In this document: in pieces, positions 23,430-30,693 of the stretch
Numbering within the stretch: position 1 is the stretch's first letter
Layout of the letters: each line of letters starts with the position of its first letter
Assembly: GCA_947367795.1 (NCBI GenBank)
Contig: CANBER010000007.1
Location: forward strand, 1-38,806
Origin: an uncultured Candidatus Saccharibacteria bacterium
Lineage (GTDB): Bacteria; Patescibacteriota; Saccharimonadia; Saccharimonadales; Saccharimonadaceae
DNA: 38,806 nucleotides
Reading direction: 5' to 3'
Position numbers and translations under genes: made by a program
Notes under the pieces: generated by a model
The model's database searches: none
What the model was told of the DNA's origin: nothing
What the model saw: the letters and a program-made list of their open reading frames with translations, nothing else

Positions 23430-23476
23430 AAAAGCATGGGTGTCACCCAAAAATAATTCTTGAGGAGGGTACGAGA

Positions 23477-24109
23477 ATGAACCTTAAACAATTTAATAAA
23501 GTTGCCACATTCAAAACTGTGGTAGTCTGTTTCTTATTCCTCGCAGTAGCCTTGGGCGCGGCCATTTTGACACTCAATGTTATGGGGGTTCCGTGTGAAC
23601 GGTATCCTGCTATTGGCCCACCTTTTGGAAATATCGGCCCCATTTTACTCTGCTGCCCGTTCTGTCCATTTGTATCGGAGTGGATTGATGACTTTTGGCG
23701 CGCAAACCGTTTCAAGCCCCATCTTTCCCAGATCCGGCTTGCAACCACTGTAGTCCTGGTCATGGTCATAAATCTTGCAGTAATCTTTGGTTATCGCACT
23801 GGAGCTTACGAGGAATATCTTAGCTACGGATTCACTGGCTATTTCGATCTTGCTATACAACTGGGTTTTCATTACCTGATAATCCTATTTCCTGTTAGGT
23901 TTATGCTGTGTACGCCTCCGGACAAGTTAACTCCCGAAGAGGCGAAAATAGCCGAATTGCGTAGTACGATCGAAAGCAAGCAGCGCATTGTCCGCCAGGC
24001 CGAACAGCAGATTCTGGAGCAGCAGCAGATTATTCTGCGGGCCAACGAGGACATCGTCATGCTGAAGCAGGAATTACAGCAGATTCTGGACACAGATGTG
24101 CGACTTTAA
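23477..24109 (+). CDS. Membrane protein with C-terminal coiled coil
   Basis: The 210-residue protein has a membrane segment at about 13-35, a Cys/Pro-rich stretch (LLCCPFCPF, a possible metal or lipid site), two more hydrophobic segments (about 87-106 and 122-143) and a Gln/Glu-rich C-terminal coiled coil (about 152-205). The coiled coil probably lies in the cytoplasm and mediates self-association. No family recognised. GAGGAGG lies before the ATG. Own strong promoter and terminator. Confidence 0.75.
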   Translation: MNLKQFNKVATFKTVVVCFLFLAVALGAAILTLNVMGVPCERYPAIGPPFGNIGPILLCCPFCPFVSEWIDDFWRANRFKPHLSQIRLATTVVLVMVINLAVIFGYRTGAYEEYLSYGFTGYFDLAIQLGFHYLIILFPVRFMLCTPPDKLTPEEAKIAELRSTIESKQRIVRQAEQQILEQQQIILRANEDIVMLKQELQQILDTDVRL

Positions 24110-24119
24110 CAGGGGATTA

Positions 24120-24147
24120 GCCTCGCCACTTTCTCGGCGGGGCTTTT
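24120..24147 (+). terminator. Terminator after the 23477 gene
   Basis: GCCTCGCC-ACTTTCTC-GGCGGGGC followed by four T. Confidence 0.85.
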
Positions 24148-24172
24148 CTTGTATTTCCAGGTCGTTACCTAG

Positions 24173-24196
24173 GCCCAGCACTGCTGGGCATTTTTT
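24173..24196 (+). terminator. Second terminator upstream of ppa
   Basis: GCCCAGC-ACT-GCTGGGC followed by A and six T. It lies only 11 bases before the ppa -10 box, insulating ppa from upstream transcription. Confidence 0.85.
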
Positions 24197-24236
24197 CTGT
24201 AGCGTGCTATAATTATCTTATAAATAAGGAGTATTC

Positions 24237-24767
24237 ATGGCAGATTTTAATCAAATCCTCACCCCCGGTGATTATGAAAACGGCGAGATTAATGTCGTAG
24301 TAGAAATCCCGACTGGCAGCAATCATAAGATCGAGTGGGACCGCAAAAACGCCTGCTTTATGCTTGATCGCATCGAGCCGATCGCTTTTGCTAAGCCCAC
24401 CAACTATGGCTTCATTCCGCAGACTCTTGATGAAGACGGTGACGAGCTCGACGTGCTTTTGATCACCGACCAGCCGCTCACTACCGGGATCTACACTACC
24501 GCTCGCGTGCTGGGCGTGATGAAATTTGTTGACGACGGCGAAGTTGACGACAAAATTATCGCCGTAGTCTCTGATGATCGCAATAACGGTGACTGCTATC
24601 AGACGCTCGCGGATCTTCCTGACCGCTTGATTGAGCAAATTCGCTTCCATTTCAATCACTACAAAGACCTTAAAAAACCCGGTACTACCGAGGTAAAAGA
24701 GTTTGCTGGCGCAGACGAAGCCAAAAAGGTCATCGCCGACGCGATTGCTCGTTGGCAAAATCAATAA
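24237..24767 (+). CDS. ppa: Inorganic pyrophosphatase (family I)
   Basis: The enzyme hydrolyses pyrophosphate and pulls biosynthetic reactions forward. The 176-residue protein has the family I signature DGDELDVL with metal-binding Asp residues, KIEWD near the N-terminus, YGFIPQT, VVSDDRNN and HFNHYKDLKK. Length is that of the bacterial hexameric form. An extended -10 (TGC-TATAAT, 24208-24213) and AAGGAG in a 23-base leader start it, so unlike several housekeeping neighbours it is not leaderless. Confidence 0.96.
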   Translation: MADFNQILTPGDYENGEINVVVEIPTGSNHKIEWDRKNACFMLDRIEPIAFAKPTNYGFIPQTLDEDGDELDVLLITDQPLTTGIYTTARVLGVMKFVDDGEVDDKIIAVVSDDRNNGDCYQTLADLPDRLIEQIRFHFNHYKDLKKPGTTEVKEFAGADEAKKVIADAIARWQNQ

Positions 24768-24817
24768 TCTCGAGCTACGAAGAACGTAGTAAGCAGCCAT
24801 TGGCTAACTTAAACCAA

Positions 24818-24849
24818 GAAAAAGAGCCCGCCTTATTGTGGGCGAGCCC
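24818..24849 (-). terminator. Terminator after the 24864 gene
   Basis: Minus strand GGGCTCGCC and GGCGGGCTC pair with two G-U pairs, followed by TTTTTC. It lies between convergent genes. Confidence 0.8.
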
Positions 24850-24863
24850 TGTGCTGCAAGTTC

Positions 24864-25598
24864 TTAATTTTCCAAATCGGCGAAGATCGCCTCCTGCTGT
24901 ATCTGAGTCTCCAGATCCAGAAACTGCTGCGGCAGGAATTTCTTCGGGATCACCACGAATTCCTCCGCAATCGCCTTCGGATTTGCAGTTGTTGCCAAAG
25001 CGTGAATCCGGTCCCGCAGTGCTCCGACAAACTCCGACTTATCTTTCCAGGATGTCGTCCAGGTACTGACCTTCTGATTTGCCTCGTGCTGGCAATATTT
25101 CAGCCAGATCACTACTGCATTTGCTTCCTCGACTTTGGAAACCTGCATCCAGTCCGGGTTATAGTCGTAAGCCCTGTCGGGCAGACCCTTCGGACGCTGC
25201 ATCCGCTGCGGCGGCATTGTCTGGATCGTCAGGTAGCCCTTAAAGCACTCCGCATGCACCGACGGCACAAACGCTTTTTGTAACTCTTTGCTGGCTCCAT
25301 ACTGTATCAAGACATAATCTGTATCGCGGGCCCAGCTTCTGCTCCAGGAAAGCATTTTGACCGTCTCGCACGCTGACCAATCATGCGATACTTCAATCAG
25401 GCAATCCGGACGCCACACGATGCCGTCTCCAGCAAACGCGATCGTCTCGGGGCTGCCGGCCTGATCGTTCTTCGAAATATGGACCGGCAGCCCCATCGGC
25501 TGTATATAGCCTTTCCACATTTCTTTGTCCTTTAGGAGCTCCATGACCTCTCTTCCGTGATCGGTCAGATCATCGTACCATTTTACACCTTCCAGCAT
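24864..25598 (-). CDS. Unknown soluble protein, 244 aa
   Basis: I recognise no family. The protein is soluble and Trp-rich, with patches such as MPPQRMQRPKGLPDRAYDYN and IVWRPDCLIEV. AGAGGAGGG lies six bases before the ATG. The leader is about 115 bases and contains a 19-codon upstream ORF (25678-25619, minus) whose stop lies just before the ribosome site. Its leader shares a 17-base stretch (15 of 17 identical) with the leader of the 22713 gene. Own strong promoter and terminator. Confidence 0.72.
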   Translation of the reverse strand: MLEGVKWYDDLTDHGREVMELLKDKEMWKGYIQPMGLPVHISKNDQAGSPETIAFAGDGIVWRPDCLIEVSHDWSACETVKMLSWSRSWARDTDYVLIQYGASKELQKAFVPSVHAECFKGYLTIQTMPPQRMQRPKGLPDRAYDYNPDWMQVSKVEEANAVVIWLKYCQHEANQKVSTWTTSWKDKSEFVGALRDRIHALATTANPKAIAEEFVVIPKKFLPQQFLDLETQIQQEAIFADLEN

Positions 25599-25719
25599 AT
25601 TTTTCCCTCCTCTAGTTTTTATGCTGTGAGACTTGCATTATCGATTAATCTGCCAAAGCTTTTGTTCGCTCTGGCCATCAAAATCAATAGCGCAGCCTCG
25701 AACTGTACTTTACTCCACC

Positions 25720-25748
25720 ATTCTAGCACAGATTTGCCAAAATGTCAA
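25720..25748 (-). promoter_or_regulatory. Consensus promoter of the 24864 gene
   Basis: Minus strand: TTGACA (25748-25743), 17-base spacer, TAGAAT (25725-25720) with TGTGC before it. Confidence 0.87.
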
Positions 25749-25767
25749 GCTTTACGCTAGTTTTTTC

Positions 25768-27561
25768 CTAATCTTCCATGAAAGCGCCACTCTGCCGTTC
25801 CCACAATTTGTGGTAAACGCCACGCGGCTTCTCTAGCAGCTCGTGATGTTTGCCCTGTTCCACGATCTTGCCATTTTGTAGCACCACAATCCGATCTAGG
25901 CTTGCCACCGTCGACAAACGGTGCGCAATCACAATGCTCGTGCGCCCCTTCATTAAACGTGTTAAAGCCGTCTGGATGAGCGCTTCGGATTCAGAGTCTA
26001 GGGCCGAGGTTGCTTCGTCCAGCACCAACACTGGCGCATCTTTCAGGATCGCCCGCGCGATTGCAATCCTCTGGCGCTGTCCGCCCGAAAGCTTCACTCC
26101 TCTTTCCCCCACTAAAGTTTCATATTTATCCGGTAATTCTTGAATAAACTCGTCAGCGTTGGCTAACTTCGCGGCCCGCTCGATTTCTTCTGGAGTAGCA
26201 TCCGGCTTACCGTAGGCAATATTCTCCGCAATTGAACGGTGAAACAGGGAAGTCTCCTGCGGCACATAAGCGATATTTTGACGCAAGCTCTGCTGCGTAA
26301 TATCACGGATATTCTGTCCTGACACTGTGATTTGCCCATCATTTACGTCAGCGTATCTTAGCAGAAGTTTGGTCAGCGTCGTCTTACCCGATCCGGACAC
26401 CCCGACTAATCCAATCCGTTCTCCTGGCCGTACTTCTAGATTGAAATTTTCAAACACCGGCTCCTTCGCACCCTGATATTTAAATAAAACATTGTCGAAT
26501 TTTACTTCAGCTTTCTGCATTACTAAAGGCTTCGCTCCCGGCTCATCCACCACATCATCCTTCATGTCGAGAATTAAGGTCATTTCGTGTGCATCACCGA
26601 ATACGCGATTGACATTTTTAAGTACGGAATTAATATTCCACAGCTCACCCTGCATCGACTGTGCATAGTTCACCACCAGTACCAGGGTCGCGACCGAAAT
26701 CCCCAGCCATTCTCTCCCAAACATCAAGAACACTAAAATCAAAGCCGTAATCCCGATCTGTACGCAATTAAACATGATATCGCGCGTCACCGTCGCCCGC
26801 ATCAGTTTCATACTTACGTCATAAGTCGTCCGAGAATATTTCGCATAGCGCTTGCGCTCATGTGGCTCGCCGGCGTAAGATTTGACTGAAATAATGTTCG
26901 AGATTGAATCAGCCAACTGCCCAGTCTGCTTGGCCTCTGCCGCTGCTTCCTCATCATTGATATGAGAAATCTGTCCAAAAGCCAACCACGAAATCAGCGC
27001 ATAAATTATTGTAAAAATTATCAGTCCCACCACAAACCACGGCACCTGCGGCGCCAAAACTCCCACCACCAATAAAATATAAACTATCGTCGGCCAGATA
27101 TCCCAAATCACCACATCAAACAGGCGTTCGAACGCCCAGACGAACTTGTTCGTCTGGGACACCAGGGAACCAGAAAACCTATCATTATGGAACTGCATCG
27201 ACTGTTCGCTCACTGTGTTAAAACACTGATTAGCCAGATCATACATTGTCAGTAGTTCGATCTTCCAGCACCAGCATAGTCGTAGCTCCTCGAAGACGAT
27301 TTTGTTTACTGCATACAGCAAGAAAAACAGGATCACTTCCCAGAGCACCATACTGATCATTTCTTCCGTCGGCAAACCCTGTGATGCTTTCTCGATCAAA
27401 TCTGCAAAGATCAGCGGTGCCAGAATCGCTCGAATGAATACTACCACCGGCGTCAAAATAAACGTCCCCAGTGCGTACCACTTATACTTGATAATTTCTC
27501 GCCAATAGTAATACAATGTCCGTCCTGCAGTGGACTGTTTTTTGCGCTCGCTTTTTGTCAT
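25768..27561 (-). CDS. ABC transporter, fused permease and ATPase (exporter type)
   Basis: The 597-residue half-transporter has about six membrane segments in residues 25-320 and a C-terminal ATPase with Walker A GVSGSGKTT, Q-loop VPQETSLF, signature LSGGQRQRIA, Walker B VLVLDEATSALD and the H-loop IAHRLST. Exporters of this class work as dimers and move lipids, peptides or drugs; the substrate cannot be read from sequence. No partner half-transporter is adjacent, so a homodimer is likely. TATACT lies eight bases before the ATG, so a nearly leaderless start. Confidence 0.95.
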   Translation of the reverse strand: MTKSERKKQSTAGRTLYYYWREIIKYKWYALGTFILTPVVVFIRAILAPLIFADLIEKASQGLPTEEMISMVLWEVILFFLLYAVNKIVFEELRLCWCWKIELLTMYDLANQCFNTVSEQSMQFHNDRFSGSLVSQTNKFVWAFERLFDVVIWDIWPTIVYILLVVGVLAPQVPWFVVGLIIFTIIYALISWLAFGQISHINDEEAAAEAKQTGQLADSISNIISVKSYAGEPHERKRYAKYSRTTYDVSMKLMRATVTRDIMFNCVQIGITALILVFLMFGREWLGISVATLVLVVNYAQSMQGELWNINSVLKNVNRVFGDAHEMTLILDMKDDVVDEPGAKPLVMQKAEVKFDNVLFKYQGAKEPVFENFNLEVRPGERIGLVGVSGSGKTTLTKLLLRYADVNDGQITVSGQNIRDITQQSLRQNIAYVPQETSLFHRSIAENIAYGKPDATPEEIERAAKLANADEFIQELPDKYETLVGERGVKLSGGQRQRIAIARAILKDAPVLVLDEATSALDSESEALIQTALTRLMKGRTSIVIAHRLSTVASLDRIVVLQNGKIVEQGKHHELLEKPRGVYHKLWERQSGAFMED

Positions 27562-27616
27562 ACTTCCTAAGTATAAACTATCTTCAAACCATTAGCAAGC
27601 GTTTTATCTTGAATTT

Positions 27617-28927
27617 CTATAACGCTTCAATTTTCAATCTGACCTGTTCGGTCGTATCCCGGTCTCGTACTGTCACGCTGCCATCTTCTAGCGTCTCGAA
27701 ATCTATTACCACGCACTTAGGTGTTCCAATCTCATCCTGTTTTTTGTAGCGTTTTCCGATATTTCCCGAATCGTCCCAAGTTACAAAAGTGTACTTCTGT
27801 TTCAATAACTCGTACACCTCACGGGCCTTTTTCACTAACTCTGGCTTATTTTTGAGCAGCGGGCTGACACAATAATTATAGGGCGCAAGGTTCTCTGGTA
27901 ACTTCAAGACTATGCGTCCTTCTTCCTCGGCGTATGCACTACTGAGTACAGCCAAGAACAATCGCTCCACCCCAATCGAGGGTTCAATCACATGCGGCAC
28001 GAAACTCTCGCCAGTATTCTTATCACGATATTCCATACTCTTGCCCGATTCGCGCTGCACATTCATTAGATCAAAATCCGCGCGATAGACCAATCCCATC
28101 AGTTCTTCTTCACCATTCGGATAATCAAACATCATATCAATCGTCCGTTTCGAATAATGCGCCCGGTCTTCAGGTGGCACTTCAAGGTCATGAATTTTTT
28201 CTGCTGGCAGTCCCATCACGTCTTCAAGGAACTGGTGCTGCAATTGGCGCATCTTTTCAAACTCAGTTTCCCAATCTTCGGGCCGCACGAAATATTCAAT
28301 CTCCATCTGACTACACTCGCGGTCGCGTAAGATAAAATCGCGCGGTGAAATCTCATTGCGGAATGCTTTACCCTGCTGCGCGAGGCCAAATGGCAAACCT
28401 GGATAAATCGTATCCACTACGTTGCGATAATTTGTAAAAATCCCCTGCGCCGTCTCCGGCCTCAAATAGGCAATCGCAGAATCGTCCTCCACCGGACCCA
28501 CATGCGTCTGAAACATCATGTTAAACTTCTTAATTTCGCTCCAGTTTTCTTTCTTGCAAGTCGGGCACTTAACCTTGGCTGCCAGGAATTCCTCGGTCGA
28601 AATACTTTCGGTCGCCCCATTAACTAATTTGTCCGCCCGGAAACGTCCGTGGCATTCTTTACATTCCACCAATGGGTCAGCAAAAGTCGCCACATGCCCT
28701 GAAGCCACCCAAGTTTTGGGATTCATCAAAATCGCCGCATCCACGCCATACATGTCATCGCGCTGGTCCACCCAAAAGTGCCACCATGCATCCATGATTT
28801 TTCGCTTCAGACTCACGCCCAGCGGTCCAAAATCCCACGTCCCCGCCATTCCTCCATAAACATCCGACCCTGGAAATATAAACCCACGTCGCTTGCATAA
28901 ACTTACGATATCTTCTAATTTACTCAT
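27617..28927 (-). CDS. glyS: Glycyl-tRNA synthetase (class II, single-chain)
   Basis: The enzyme charges tRNA-Gly. The 436-residue protein is the dimeric, single-chain (bacterial/eukaryotic GlyQS-like) type: FIFPGSDVYGGMAGTWDFGP, motif 2 FRNEISPRDFILRDRE, motif 3 IEPSIGVERL and the C-terminal anticodon-binding domain. Four cysteines in two CxxC-like pairs (ECKECHG and KCPTCKK) lie in an inserted zinc ribbon. The ATG at 28927 is six bases after TACAAT (minus, 28939-28934), leaderless; the longer frame to 29026 starts upstream of that -10. Confidence 0.95.
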   Translation of the reverse strand: MSKLEDIVSLCKRRGFIFPGSDVYGGMAGTWDFGPLGVSLKRKIMDAWWHFWVDQRDDMYGVDAAILMNPKTWVASGHVATFADPLVECKECHGRFRADKLVNGATESISTEEFLAAKVKCPTCKKENWSEIKKFNMMFQTHVGPVEDDSAIAYLRPETAQGIFTNYRNVVDTIYPGLPFGLAQQGKAFRNEISPRDFILRDRECSQMEIEYFVRPEDWETEFEKMRQLQHQFLEDVMGLPAEKIHDLEVPPEDRAHYSKRTIDMMFDYPNGEEELMGLVYRADFDLMNVQRESGKSMEYRDKNTGESFVPHVIEPSIGVERLFLAVLSSAYAEEEGRIVLKLPENLAPYNYCVSPLLKNKPELVKKAREVYELLKQKYTFVTWDDSGNIGKRYKKQDEIGTPKCVVIDFETLEDGSVTVRDRDTTEQVRLKIEAL

Positions 28928-29019
28928 ATCTTCATTGTAGCATAGAACATCCGAAGTCTGGCCAGAATCTCGCAAATTTTGAACCTTAAAGCCTATGTCC
29001 ACCCCTGTATAAAAAGGTA

Positions 29020-29048
29020 TTGACAAAGTAGAAAAAATTTAGTAAAAT
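29020..29048 (+). promoter_or_regulatory. Promoter of the MORC-like ATPase operon
   Basis: TTGACA (29020-29025), 17-base spacer, TAAAAT (29043-29048). The ~75-base leader carries a seven-codon ORF (29091-29114) just before GAAGGA. Confidence 0.82.
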
Positions 29049-29127
29049 GGAAGCATGTGAAAGGCGCAAGTTTACACACTTAGCACGAAAATGAGTAAAA
29101 TATTAAGTAAATAACGAAGGAAACACC

Positions 29128-30693
29128 ATGGATAAGGAATTTCTTGAGAATATACCAAATGCTGGTCGTCTCATGGAGGCACTACGTAATACCGGTTATA
29201 GTAATATTTCAGCAATTTCGGACCTTGTCGACAACTCTATCGACGCCGAAGCTACTAAAATTCACATCAAACTTCAACTTTCGCCTCAAAATCTTCAAGA
29301 CAGTCAGGTTATTGTCGCCGACGATGGCTATGGTATGAGCTGGGAGACGCTACGCCAAGCCATGCGGCTTGGCTCTGATGTTTTTCATGACCTTGGCCGA
29401 GACCTCGGCAAATATGGCATGGGATTAGTTACCGCATCAATTTCTATCGGTCGCCGCTTGACTGTCATTAGCCGCAAAGATGGATTGACTAATACGGCGA
29501 TTCAAGACCTTGATACAATCATCGAGCGTAACCGCTTTGAAATCAGTCTACGCCCGGCCACCGAATCTGAAAGCGAGCTTTTTGACCAGGAAACTGGCAA
29601 CGCTACTTCTGGTACAGTTGTAATTATTAGCAATTGTGACCGCATTCAATATGCCAAGGAAAATGATTTCGCGAAAGCTTTGGAAGATGAAATTGGTAGA
29701 ATTTTCCGAGTATTCCTACGCTCGGCTGATAGAAATATTTATATTAATGACCAAAAGGTCGAAATGACCGACCCACTTTGGCTCAATGACTCCAAAACTG
29801 ACATAATTCTGGATGAAGACTGTGAAATTGAACTCAATGGTGTTCCAAAGCAAATTCATCTTCGTGCCGTGCTCCTACCAGATTTCGGGCGTCAGGTCAA
29901 TATCGCTTGCGGATTTAATATGAAAAATCAGGGATTTTATCTCATGCGCAATCGCCGCGAGATTGCCTCTGGCATTACGCTTGGCATTATTAAAAAACAT
30001 AACGACTACAACCGTATGCGCATCGAGCTAGAGTTTGGTAGTGACCTTGATGACGATATGGGTATTAATTTCACCAAACGCGACGCCAAGCCTAGCCAAA
30101 TTATCATTGATAAAGTTACAGAAATCACGGATAGCTTGCTTGAAACCGTGCGTCGACGCATGAAAAGTGAGCAGACTGCTCGTCGCCTAGAACGCGCTGC
30201 TAAAGCTTCAGTCGATGAAACTAGTCCAAGCGCCTCCGACTCGTCAACTGCAGAACCTCAACCCAACAAAACCGAGCCTAGCTCCACTCCGACGAGCTCC
30301 ACCCTTGAAAACTCCGACCAAAAATCTCCGTCTGAGCCTCAATCTATCAAAGCGTCTACATCATCTGGCAATAATTCCGTCTCTACTCCGAGTTCCACAA
30401 TCGTTAATTCTAACTCCGCTCCGGCCCCAGTTTTCGAATTTGAGGAGCGTCCGCTGGTCGGCGAGCGCGCCTTTGACATTATTACTGTTGGTCCAAAACG
30501 CATCATTTCGTATAATGTCAATAGTCCGTTCTATCAAAAAATGGTCAGTAATGCCGCCAATCCTGCACAGTGTCGCGCCGTACTCGACCGTGTGATTACG
30601 GCTACCTTGACTGCTTCTGCTCTAACTAAGTTCGATGACGCTGCAGTCAAAGCTTTTAATCGCAACTTCTTGCAAGCTTTACAGGAGGATTAA
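29128..30693 (+). CDS. MutL/MORC-like GHKL ATPase, defence-associated type
   Basis: Residues 1-340 form a GHKL ATPase with the Bergerat-fold motifs: N-box SDLVDNSID (31-39), G1 DDGYGM (65-70) and G2 LGKYGMGLVTA (93-103), followed by a transducer-like region with FYLMRNRREI. A Ser/Pro/Thr-rich linker (about 361-435) connects to a small C-terminal domain with ISYNVNSPFY. MutL/MORC-type ATPases are known to occur with restriction-modification systems. The next gene starts at the base after its stop, and a type I system follows. It has GAAGGA before the ATG. No nuclease motif is visible. The exact role is unknown. Confidence 0.85.
   Translation: MDKEFLENIPNAGRLMEALRNTGYSNISAISDLVDNSIDAEATKIHIKLQLSPQNLQDSQVIVADDGYGMSWETLRQAMRLGSDVFHDLGRDLGKYGMGLVTASISIGRRLTVISRKDGLTNTAIQDLDTIIERNRFEISLRPATESESELFDQETGNATSGTVVIISNCDRIQYAKENDFAKALEDEIGRIFRVFLRSADRNIYINDQKVEMTDPLWLNDSKTDIILDEDCEIELNGVPKQIHLRAVLLPDFGRQVNIACGFNMKNQGFYLMRNRREIASGITLGIIKKHNDYNRMRIELEFGSDLDDDMGINFTKRDAKPSQIIIDKVTEITDSLLETVRRRMKSEQTARRLERAAKASVDETSPSASDSSTAEPQPNKTEPSSTPTSSTLENSDQKSPSEPQSIKASTSSGNNSVSTPSSTIVNSNSAPAPVFEFEERPLVGERAFDIITVGPKRIISYNVNSPFYQKMVSNAANPAQCRAVLDRVITATLTASALTKFDDAAVKAFNRNFLQALQED

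Noticed and set aside
8963-25748. Accessory genes as integron cassettes
   Set aside because: No attC-like recombination sites were seen between them, they lie on both strands, each has its own promoter and housekeeping genes intervene.
28928-29026. N-terminal extension of glyS
   Set aside because: It would start upstream of the gene's own -10 box and overlaps the divergent promoter; the family begins at MSKLED.
28928-29127. T-box or glycine riboswitch upstream of glyS
   Set aside because: The glyS message appears leaderless, leaving no room for a leader RNA, and no T-box motif is present.
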